A stretch of DNA of 5,373 nucleotides from Planctomycetota bacterium. Its GTDB lineage: Bacteria; Planctomycetota; Phycisphaerae; UBA1845. Positions 1 to 5,332 of the stretch are shown piece by piece. The stretch spans positions 1-5,373 of the forward strand of contig JAJRUK010000187.1 in the NCBI GenBank assembly GCA_024277835.1, read 5' to 3'. Numbering within the stretch: the first letter of the stretch is position 1; every line of letters begins with the position of its first letter. Made by a program: the position numbers and the translations under genes. Below the pieces are notes generated by a model, which ran no database searches, was not told the DNA's origin, and saw nothing but the letters and a program-made list of their open reading frames with translations.

Positions 1-1189
1 CGGTGAGACTCGACAGCATCGATGTAACCGTCCCCCAATCCTGCGCTCGAAACAAAAGCCACCCCAGGCAAGTCGCGTGAAACATGAGTCCGACGCGGAC
101 AATGCGTTCCGGCAGCGATCGCGCTTGCTCGATTTGCGGTTCGGTGCGTTTGCCGATTACATGCTCGCCGATTAGTAGCGCCGCGTGATAGATTCCCCAC
201 GCGACAAACGTCCACGCCGCTCCGTGCCACAACCCGCCCAGCGCCATCGTGATAAACAGGTTGCGAACGGTAAAGAAGCGTCCGAGTTTTGACCCGCCCA
301 GTGGAATATAGAGATAGTCTCGCAACCATGTGGAAAGCGTGATGTGCCAGCGCTTCCAGAAGTCCGACGGCGACGATGCGAGGTAGGGGCTGTTGAAGTT
401 TTCGGGGAAGCGTAACCCGAGCATGTGCCCGATGCCGATCGCGCAGTCGGTGTAACCCGAGAAGTCCATGTAGATTTGAAAAGCGTAGGCGTAGAGACCG
501 ATCCACGCTGAGATTCCGGTATAACCAGCGGGGTCCGCGAACACGACATCGACATACAGCGCGAGCGTGTCGGCGATGACCATCTTCTTGAAAAGCCCGC
601 GAAACAAGCGAAAAACGCCGGTCGAAAAGTCGGCGGTGGCAAACGTCTGTTTCTCGCGAAGTTGCGGCAGAAGCGTCTTGCTACGAACGATAGGCCCCGC
701 GACAAGCTGCGGAAAACACGACACGAACACGGCGAAGTTGAGCAAGTTTCGCTCCGCCTTCGCGCCGCGGTACACGTCGATCGTGTAGGACATCGTCTGG
801 AACGTGTAGAACGAAATACCCATCGGTAGGATGACGTTGAGCGTCGGCAGATCGCCTGTGATTCCAAACGTCGAAAGAAGTGTCGCAGCGCCGTCGCTGA
901 AAAAGTTGAAATACTTGAACGTCGCAAGGACGCCGAGATTCGTCCCGATGCTCAGTAGCAGTAGCGACTTCTTGCGCGAACGTACGTCCGCGCGTTCGAT
1001 CGCACGCGCGCAACCATAGTCGACAAGCGTGCTCAGTGCGAGCAAACTACAAAACCGCCAGTCCCACCATGCGTAGAAAAAGTAACTACCGATAAGAAGT
1101 GACCACCGCCGACCCGACCCCCGCAGTGACCAGTAGGTGGCCAACATGACAGGCAAAAACAGGGAAAATGCAGCGCTATTGAAGAGCAT
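1..1189 (-). CDS. MBOAT family membrane O-acyltransferase (AlgI/PatA/DltB-like), C-terminus beyond window
   Basis: Reading leftward from the ATG at 1189 gives 396 codons with no stop before the window edge. An in-frame TAG lies about 40 nt upstream, so this is the first possible ATG. A GAGG about 13 nt before it is a weak ribosome site. The protein is strongly hydrophobic with many membrane spans and carries the hallmarks of bacterial MBOAT enzymes: PQLVAGPIVR at about residues 160-169, QIYMDFSGYTDCAIG at about 238-252, DFWKRWHITLSTWLRDYL at about 276-293, and LGGLWHGAAWTFVAWG at about 317-332. The invariant MBOAT histidine falls at residue 322 and a second conserved one at 282. Family members move acyl groups, usually acetyl, across the membrane onto exported polysaccharide or teichoic acid. 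They normally run 470-520 residues, so roughly 80-120 are missing here. The acceptor is unknown; the SGNH/AlgJ-type partner often found next to such genes would lie off the left edge. It is 95 nt downstream of the protease gene with no obvious terminator between, so they may be co-transcribed. Confidence 0.93.
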   Translation of the reverse strand, partial: MLFNSAAFSLFLPVMLATYWSLRGSGRRWSLLIGSYFFYAWWDWRFCSLLALSTLVDYGCARAIERADVRSRKKSLLLLSIGTNLGVLATFKYFNFFSDGAATLLSTFGITGDLPTLNVILPMGISFYTFQTMSYTIDVYRGAKAERNLLNFAVFVSCFPQLVAGPIVRSKTLLPQLREKQTFATADFSTGVFRLFRGLFKKMVIADTLALYVDVVFADPAGYTGISAWIGLYAYAFQIYMDFSGYTDCAIGIGHMLGLRFPENFNSPYLASSPSDFWKRWHITLSTWLRDYLYIPLGGSKLGRFFTVRNLFITMALGGLWHGAAWTFVAWGIYHAALLIGEHVIGKRTEPQIEQARSLPERIVRVGLMFHATCLGWLLFRAQDWGTVTSMLSSLT

Positions 1190-1284
1190 GACGTACGTGG
1201 TTCCTCGCTTGTACGTTTGCTATCGGAAGGTGACGATCGGAAGTTGCATCGTCGCTGATGCGCGGCGAAACGATCGGCGCTTGC

Positions 1285-2589
1285 CTATTGACTTATTACC
1301 GGAACGTCAACGAGCATACGGCGAATCTGCGCGAGAGACTCCACGAGTTGCCGATCAACGGTCAATAATGTCGTGGCTGAGCTTTGCGTGTGGACAGGTC
1401 CGACGTCGAGTGCGTGACGTGCTCGTTGAATGCCCATCGTGTCATTTTCGTCCAGAGAAATGACAATATCAGGCAAAATTCCCCAGTCGTTCGTATCAAT
1501 GTTACCGGGCGTTCGGTGAATAATGCGGCCGTCGGGTAGTTTATAATGGGCGACAGTAAGCTTGATCGCGCCGCCGTGACCGGTCAGGTCGATGCGGTGT
1601 TGAACGCTTCCTTTGCCAAAACTCCGCTCGCCAACGACGATCGCTCGATCGCGCGCCTGTAGCGCCCCCGCGACGATCTCCGCCGAGCTTGCAGAACTGG
1701 CGTTCACAAGCACGACAAGCGGAACATTAAGGATTGACCCCGGCTCGGTCGCTCGGTAGACCCTGATCGCTCGCTGACGGTTCACCGTCGAGAGAATCAC
1801 CCCGTCGGACAAAAACCGATCCGCCATTGCAATCGCTGAGTTCATTAACCCGCCGGGGTCAAAGCGAAGATCGAGAATGATCCCGCGAACACCGCCAAGG
1901 AGAAGCTCGCGCAGCGTCTCGTCGAATTGTCGCATCGTTGTCGCGCGAAAGCTGCTCACGCGGATGTAGCCAATGCGATCGTCGCGATCGATAAAGTAGT
2001 CCCAGCGATTCGAACCGATCCGGCGGAATCCGCGAACGGTTCTCAGCGTGATATGCTCGCGCGTGATGGAGAGCGTGTGCGGCTCATCGTACCCGGGATG
2101 CAGCACCGAAATCGAGACGGTCGTTCCCTCCTCGCCCGTGAGCAATTCTTCTACATCGAGCACGGAGCGTCGTTCGAGATCGATCCCGTTTACGGTGAGC
2201 AGTTGGTCGCCCGCGAGCATCCCCGCCCGAGCGGCTGGCCCCCCTTCGATTGGTGCGATGACGACAAGTTTCCCATGTCGAAACCCAAGCTCGATGCCGA
2301 TCCCGTTAAACGCCCCTCGACTCCGCCGCTGAAAACTCGCCAGCTCGTCGGGTGCGATGTATCCGCTGTAGGGATCAAGTTCAAACATCATCCCGCGGAT
2401 CGCACCGTCAACGAGCACGTCAGACTTGATGCGATCGACATACCGTTGCTTCGCGAGCGCATCGACCTCGACAAGCGCACTATAGGTACGAAACACCGAG
2501 TCCTGCTTCGCCATCATGGGCGGAAGTTGCAGGAACATCAGCGCAGTCACCGCGAAAATCGAAAGCCAAACCAGTCCACTTTTTCCCAT
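1285..2589 (-). CDS. S41 family carboxy-terminal processing peptidase with PDZ domain
   Basis: The product is 434 residues, a usual length for C-terminal processing proteases. Residues 5-22 form a hydrophobic signal anchor after a short MGKSG start, placing the rest outside the cytoplasmic membrane. A helical stretch (about 31-90, including ELDPYSGYIAPDE) leads into a PDZ domain (about 95-178, with GIGIELG, GGPAARAGMLAGDQLLTVNG). The S41 core follows (about 200-380), with GYIRVSSF, ILDLRFDPGG (238-247), the nucleophile motif NASSASSAEI and GKGSVQ. Ser301 and Lys326 are 25 residues apart, the spacing of the CtpA/CtpB/Prc Ser-Lys dyad, and Gln330 fits the third active-site residue. The enzyme should therefore be active on protein C-termini recognised by the PDZ domain; its substrate is unknown. 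The frame is open upstream to 2817, but that extension runs through the divergent spacer into the opposing gene and has no signal-like start. I therefore chose the ATG at 2589, just before the membrane anchor. Its ribosome site (GGCGG) is weak. Confidence 0.94.
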   Translation of the reverse strand: MGKSGLVWLSIFAVTALMFLQLPPMMAKQDSVFRTYSALVEVDALAKQRYVDRIKSDVLVDGAIRGMMFELDPYSGYIAPDELASFQRRSRGAFNGIGIELGFRHGKLVVIAPIEGGPAARAGMLAGDQLLTVNGIDLERRSVLDVEELLTGEEGTTVSISVLHPGYDEPHTLSITREHITLRTVRGFRRIGSNRWDYFIDRDDRIGYIRVSSFRATTMRQFDETLRELLLGGVRGIILDLRFDPGGLMNSAIAMADRFLSDGVILSTVNRQRAIRVYRATEPGSILNVPLVVLVNASSASSAEIVAGALQARDRAIVVGERSFGKGSVQHRIDLTGHGGAIKLTVAHYKLPDGRIIHRTPGNIDTNDWGILPDIVISLDENDTMGIQRARHALDVGPVHTQSSATTLLTVDRQLVESLAQIRRMLVDVPVISQ

Positions 2590-2613
2590 GAAACCGCCAA
2601 CAGCATGAAAGTC

Positions 2614-2659
2614 CGATAGTCGTTTCGTCGCGCAACCACCGCGCGACCCGTCACTATCG
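2614..2659. promoter_or_regulatory. Nested inverted repeat in the divergent spacer, possible operator or hairpin
   Basis: Two perfect 7-bp arms are nested. The outer arms are CGATAGT at 2614-2620 and ACTATCG at 2653-2659; the inner arms are GTCGCGC at 2627-2633 and GCGCGAC at 2641-2647. The centre is AACCACC, and the arms are separated by unpaired stretches of 6 and 5 nt. It sits in the 181-nt gap between the protease start (2589) and the YkgJ-type start (2771), 25 nt upstream of the protease start codon. That is where an operator, or a structure in the protease leader, would be expected. I found no convincing -35/-10 pair on either strand, so the role is a guess. Confidence 0.4.
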
Positions 2660-2770
2660 TTTTCGTCCACCCGTGAACTTCGCTCGATCGACCCGCCAAA
2701 CCTCGACGACGTGGTTGATTGGGCGTACCATATCGGACGGATTCGCCTCGCGCCGGAGATCATCACGCAC

Positions 2771-3196
2771 ATGGCCAAGGAAAAGTGGTACAAAGACGGA
2801 CTGAAATTCGCCTGCACACAGTGCGGAAACTGTTGCAGCGGCGACCCGGGTTATGTCTGGGCGACCAAGGACGAGATTCGCAAAATCTCTGAGTTTCTAG
2901 GTCGAGACGATGGCTGGCTTGCGAAGAAACACCTCCGCCGCGTCGGATTACGGTATAGTCTCACGGAAAAAAAAGACGGGGACTGCATTTTTCTCACGCG
3001 CGACGGGGAGTCGGTCGGTTGCAGCATTTATCCGGTGCGCCCGATGCAATGTCGCACGTGGCCTTTTTGGACAGAGAATCTAAAGTCGAAATCCGCCTGG
3101 GACACGCTCAGCGAAACGCTCTGCCCAGGTATGAATCAAGGTAACAAGCACGACTTCGTCCAAATCGAGCTCACCCGCAAGCAGCGGACGTGGTAG
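2771..3196 (+). CDS. YkgJ family cysteine-cluster protein (putative zinc- or iron-chelating domain)
   Basis: This is a soluble protein of 141 residues with eight cysteines in the YkgJ (CxxCxxCC) pattern: Cys15, 18, 21 and 22 in CTQCGNCCSG, then Cys72, Cys84 (CSIYPVRPMQC), Cys94 and Cys118. The GYVWATKDEI segment after the first cluster and the YPVRPMQCRTWPFW block are typical of the family. The cysteines are expected to bind a metal, probably Fe or Zn, but the biochemical role of the family is not settled. The ATG at 2771 is preferred because MAKEKWYKDGLKFACTQC starts as related proteins do; a GGAG at 2755-2758 lies 12 nt before it. A GTG at 2711 would add 20 residues that look like spacer. 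The gene is read away from the protease gene and toward the ribbon-protein array, so it is its own transcription unit unless something lies further upstream. Confidence 0.9.
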   Translation: MAKEKWYKDGLKFACTQCGNCCSGDPGYVWATKDEIRKISEFLGRDDGWLAKKHLRRVGLRYSLTEKKDGDCIFLTRDGESVGCSIYPVRPMQCRTWPFWTENLKSKSAWDTLSETLCPGMNQGNKHDFVQIELTRKQRTW

Positions 3197-3250
3197 GGGC
3201 CGGTTGGCAAGTCGGCGTCAGCGTAGTCGGGGGAGGGGTGCTCCAGTGTG

Positions 3251-3271
3251 GCACCGGTTTGTAACCGGTGC
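3251..3271. repeat. Perfect 9-bp hairpin between convergent genes, possible bidirectional terminator
   Basis: GCACCGGTT and AACCGGTGC pair perfectly around a 3-nt loop (TGT on the plus strand). It lies 54 nt after the stop of the YkgJ-type gene and 2 nt after the stop of the last array gene, exactly between two converging transcripts. It has no proper T-run on either strand (only ATTTA on the plus side), so it is not a textbook intrinsic terminator. It may instead be a structured 3' end or a copy of a repeated intergenic element. The remaining bases of the gap (3197-3250) are G-rich and show no gene. Confidence 0.55.
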
Positions 3272-3273
3272 AT

Positions 3274-3810
3274 TTAGTACTGCTCCGATAGTGATTCACT
3301 TCGCGCTTGTCTCGTACGCACCAAGTCCGCTCCACACTCCAGACATGTTCCGCTGACGTTCCCCGTCAAGTCGTATCCGCATTTGATGCAAAGTCCCTTC
3401 CGCCGTCTCCGCCATCGCCGCAGCGGCCCCTGCACAAATGCAATCAGTGGATAAAGGCCAATCAAAAACCCAACATTCGCAACCAACACCGAGCAAAGCG
3501 GGTGCAGCGTAGCCACCGCACAGCTCTTGAGTTCAAGGTCTGGCGGGCTGATGCTCGAGCCGACGTACGCCAGTTCGAATCGCACCCACGCCAGTTCAGC
3601 CGTGTACGTATTGTGAGGCCACCACTCTCGAAGAGGCCCGGTATATTCGATCAGCGATTCGCCGGCGTAAAAGCTAACGCGAACCTTCGTACCCTGATCG
3701 TACTCGTTCCCAAACGACCAGATCGACTCACTCGTCCACATCATAAACGCAAACAGCATTAAGAACGCCGATACGAACGAGAGAAATATGATCATTGCCT
3801 TGCGAATCAC
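3274..3810 (-). CDS. Membrane protein with C-terminal zinc-ribbon-like domain, last gene of the array
   Basis: I do not recognise a function. The 178-residue product has a first membrane segment (about 5-25), a loop of about 80 residues rich in aromatic and polar residues (EYTGPLREWWPHNTYTAEL), a second membrane segment (about 106-127) and a basic stretch (RRWRRRRKG). The ribbon follows, with Cys141/144 and Cys156/159. By the positive-inside rule the ribbon is cytoplasmic and the loop extracytoplasmic. The start is GTG at 3810, overlapping the previous stop as GTGA, with GGAGG at 3818-3822 spaced 7 nt, which settles the start. The ribbon differs from its siblings: CLECG replaces CPECG, and an 18-residue tail (ending SESLSEQY) follows it. 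The N-terminus (IRKAMI) matches the gene at 4141-4590, making these two the closest pair at that end. Confidence 0.82.
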   Translation of the reverse strand: MIRKAMIIFLSFVSAFLMLFAFMMWTSESIWSFGNEYDQGTKVRVSFYAGESLIEYTGPLREWWPHNTYTAELAWVRFELAYVGSSISPPDLELKSCAVATLHPLCSVLVANVGFLIGLYPLIAFVQGPLRRWRRRRKGLCIKCGYDLTGNVSGTCLECGADLVRTRQARSESLSEQY

Positions 3811-4154
3811 GTTTCAACCTCCGTTCCACACTCCGGACACCGCCCGCTGACGTTGCCGGTGAGATTGTAGCTGCATGAGTCGCAGTGCTTATACTCGGAG
3901 TGCCCCCATTCGTCTTGGAATAAGCGAAATGAAATCAACGCTGCGAAACTCGCCATAACGATCGGAATATCGAGAACGGCGAATCTGACCGACGAAGTCG
4001 AGAGTGGGACGCCAAGAAAAACGATCATCGTCGTCGCGACAAGGAGCGCAAACGAAGAAATGAGCGACACCAACAGCGCGAAGGCAAGCGACACGAGAAC
4101 CCGAACGAAAAGGGGAGTACGTTGCTTCTTGAAATAGCGTTCAGGAGTGTTCAC
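3807..4154 (-). CDS. Short membrane protein with C-terminal zinc-ribbon-like domain
   Basis: This is an unrecognised 115-residue array member. It is nearly all membrane: a long hydrophobic stretch (about 15-48, possibly two helices), then about 57-77, a short polar linker (DEWGHSEYKH), and the ribbon with Cys91/94 and Cys106/109. The first knuckle reads CDSCSYN, with Ser where siblings have Gly. It lacks the large loop seen in the genes on either side. The start is uncertain. The GTG at 4154 overlaps the upstream gene by 14 nt and has a GGAG 12 nt ahead, which is long spacing. A GTG at 4199 would add 15 residues inside the upstream ribbon. Its stop overlaps the next start by 4 nt, and its codons for Glu-Val near the end supply the GGAGG used by that gene. 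Confidence 0.75.
   Translation of the reverse strand: MNTPERYFKKQRTPLFVRVLVSLAFALLVSLISSFALLVATTMIVFLGVPLSTSSVRFAVLDIPIVMASFAALISFRLFQDEWGHSEYKHCDSCSYNLTGNVSGRCPECGTEVET
3818..3822 (-). promoter_or_regulatory. Shine-Dalgarno GGAGG for the gene starting at 3810, inside the preceding gene
   Basis: On the minus strand GGAGG is followed by 7 nt and the GTG at 3810. It lies within the last codons of the upstream array gene (Thr-Glu-Val). Together with the GTGA overlap this supports translational coupling and fixes GTG as the start. Confidence 0.7.
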
Positions 4155-4590
4155 GCAAATATTCGACTCCAATCGTCGCCCCACACTCAGAACAAACACC
4201 GGTCACGTTCCCCGTCAGGTCGTACCCGCAGTTCACGCATAGGCCCCGCTTCTGTCGCCGTCGGCGGAGTGCGCCAGGTCGGTTACAGTACCACAACACC
4301 CCCGCAAATAGTACGCAGGGTATCCAGAATGGCAGCACAAGACTGTGCATCCCACGATTCATGCCAGCGCTCGGAATCAGTCCGGTGTCAAAGCTATCGA
4401 TACCGCTCCACCACCACTTCGACATTGTAGGAGGAAGATCGACGAACTCGACATACCGAAACGCGCCACTGGAGACGGAGATGATGGTCCGACCATTGGA
4501 CCAACCGATCACCGTATAGCTCATCCCCCACACCCCGAGGCTTATCGAGAGTCCAATGAGTGATAGAATCATCAGCGCCTTGCGAATCAT
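4141..4590 (-). CDS. Membrane protein with C-terminal zinc-ribbon-like domain
   Basis: This is an unrecognised 149-residue array member. A first membrane segment (about 5-25) follows MIRKA. A loop of about 60 residues contains SKWWWSGIDSFDTG. The second membrane segment (about 85-102, VLPFWIPCVLFAGVLW) is followed by RRRRQKRG and the ribbon with Cys118/121 and Cys133/136, here with SECG rather than PECG. The PFWIPC block before the second segment recurs as PLWIPF in the next gene upstream, which ties the two together beyond the ribbon. The ATG at 4590 shares ATGA with the previous stop. An in-frame ATG at 4605 inside the upstream ribbon would add MRKGN and is the alternative start. Confidence 0.82.
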   Translation of the reverse strand: MIRKALMILSLIGLSISLGVWGMSYTVIGWSNGRTIISVSSGAFRYVEFVDLPPTMSKWWWSGIDSFDTGLIPSAGMNRGMHSLVLPFWIPCVLFAGVLWYCNRPGALRRRRQKRGLCVNCGYDLTGNVTGVCSECGATIGVEYLREHS

Positions 4591-5054
4591 GTTGCCTTTC
4601 CGCATTCCGGACACCGCCCGCTGACGTTGCCGGTCAAATTGTAGCCGCAGTCAACGCAATGCCCCGGAGGATAGCGACGGTCGCGCCGCCAAAAGATGAA
4701 GGTCGGGATCGCGGTCGTGACGAAAGGTATCCAGAGTGGAACGATCAAGAGGTCGGAGCTTGTCTTATACCTTCTGTATTCGGGGAGCCACACTGGTGTA
4801 GCATGGGACCAATTTGTCCGCAAGAACCAAATAGGTTGTTGCAGTTTGCCGTTGATTGGAGTGCTGGGTGGTATGAAGAAGTACGCGATGAGGCAGCAGC
4901 ATTGCACGCTGATGTGCGTCTCAACCGGGCCCGTAGGTATCCCCACGTCGAATGATGCGACGAGCGATACGATTGCGGAAGCAAGCAGCAGTATACAGAC
5001 CAACATCCCCGCCCACTTGAAGATTCGTCGCAACCGATGTCGTGAACTGGTCAT
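4587..5054 (-). CDS. Membrane protein with PLWIPF motif and C-terminal zinc-ribbon-like domain
   Basis: At 155 residues this is the most typical member of the array. A basic N-terminus (SSRHRLRR) precedes membrane segment 1 (about 12-34). A loop of about 65 residues contains three adjacent cysteines (QCCCLIAYFF, 51-60). Membrane segment 2 (about 103-122) contains PLWIPF, followed by FWRRDRRYPPGHC. The ribbon has Cys133/136 and Cys148/151. The arrangement of LWIPF, a basic FWRRDRR stretch, PPGHC and ribbon is one I associate with widespread uncharacterised planctomycete proteins. Function is unknown. The ATG at 5054 forms ATGA with the upstream stop. A second in-frame ATG at 5069 has a better ribosome site (GGGAGG, 8 nt away) inside the upstream ribbon and would add five residues. 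The open frame continues to 5330, but that part is only the shadow of the upstream gene. Confidence 0.82.
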   Translation of the reverse strand: MTSSRHRLRRIFKWAGMLVCILLLASAIVSLVASFDVGIPTGPVETHISVQCCCLIAYFFIPPSTPINGKLQQPIWFLRTNWSHATPVWLPEYRRYKTSSDLLIVPLWIPFVTTAIPTFIFWRRDRRYPPGHCVDCGYNLTGNVSGRCPECGKAT

Positions 5055-5332
5055 ATCGCCTTTCCGCATTCCGGACACCTCCCGCTGACGTTGCCGGGCA
5101 AATTGTAGCCGCAGTTCTTGCATTGTCCCGGCAGGCGAGCCGGTCGTCCGAGTTCGTCGGTGACGATGACGACCAAAAACGAGAGCAACCCGACGATCAA
5201 CAGCATCGCTCGGTCTTCGACGGAGAGTCGCGACCAGCCCATTACCATGAAGCACCAGCTCAGTGTTGCTGCCATCAGCGACAACGCAATCACGACCTTG
5301 GCTCCGCGTCTCAGTGGAGTTCTGTGCCACAT
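5051..5332 (-). CDS. Small two-helix membrane protein with C-terminal zinc-ribbon-like domain
   Basis: This is an unrecognised 93-residue member, among the shortest of the array. A basic N-terminus (RTPLRRGAK) is followed by two closely spaced membrane segments (about 12-33 and 43-58), a short basic linker (GRPARLPGQ) and the ribbon with Cys71/74 and Cys86/89. It has almost no loop between the helices, so it looks like a bare anchor for the ribbon. The first knuckle reads CGYNLPG, with Pro where siblings have Thr. The ATG at 5332 is chosen for the GGAGG at 5341-5345, 8 nt ahead; it overlaps the upstream gene by 22 nt. Alternatives are the GTG at 5293 (GGAG 8 nt ahead, about 80 residues, which clips the basic N-terminus) and a CTG at 5314 that would mimic the 4-nt overlaps seen elsewhere. 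Confidence 0.78.
   Translation of the reverse strand: MWHRTPLRRGAKVVIALSLMAATLSWCFMVMGWSRLSVEDRAMLLIVGLLSFLVVIVTDELGRPARLPGQCKNCGYNLPGNVSGRCPECGKAI

Noticed and set aside
172..1019. Open frames on both strands across the MBOAT gene (for example 172-927 and 681-1013 minus, 567-788 plus)
   Set aside because: Their translations are Arg/Ser-rich and low in structure, and they overlap a clear MBOAT reading frame. They are shadow frames.
1137..1463. Plus-strand open frame across the protease/acyltransferase gap
   Set aside because: It overlaps the ends of both minus-strand genes, has no recognisable domain, and has no good ribosome site.
1965..2000. Repeated GCGATCG-like words near 1975-1992
   Set aside because: They fall inside protease codons (Asp/Arg/Ile-rich stretch) and need no other explanation.
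1927..2619. Plus-strand 230-codon open frame opposite the protease
   Set aside because: It is antisense to the S41 PDZ and core region with shadow-like composition, and no motif is visible.
2711..2770. GTG start giving 20 more residues to the YkgJ-type protein
   Set aside because: The added residues do not look like the family, and the ATG at 2771 gives the usual KWYxDGLxF start.
2590..2817. N-terminal extension of the protease
   Set aside because: The 76 added residues run through the spacer into the opposing YkgJ-type gene and would bury the membrane anchor. The ATG at 2589 fits the family.
3251..3271. Calling the hairpin a standard intrinsic terminator
   Set aside because: There is no U-run on either strand, so it is reported only as an inverted repeat with possible terminator function.
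5055..5330. Extension of the 4587-5054 gene to a 247-residue protein
   Set aside because: The extra part is the shadow of the upstream array gene and is not hydrophobic where a sibling would be.
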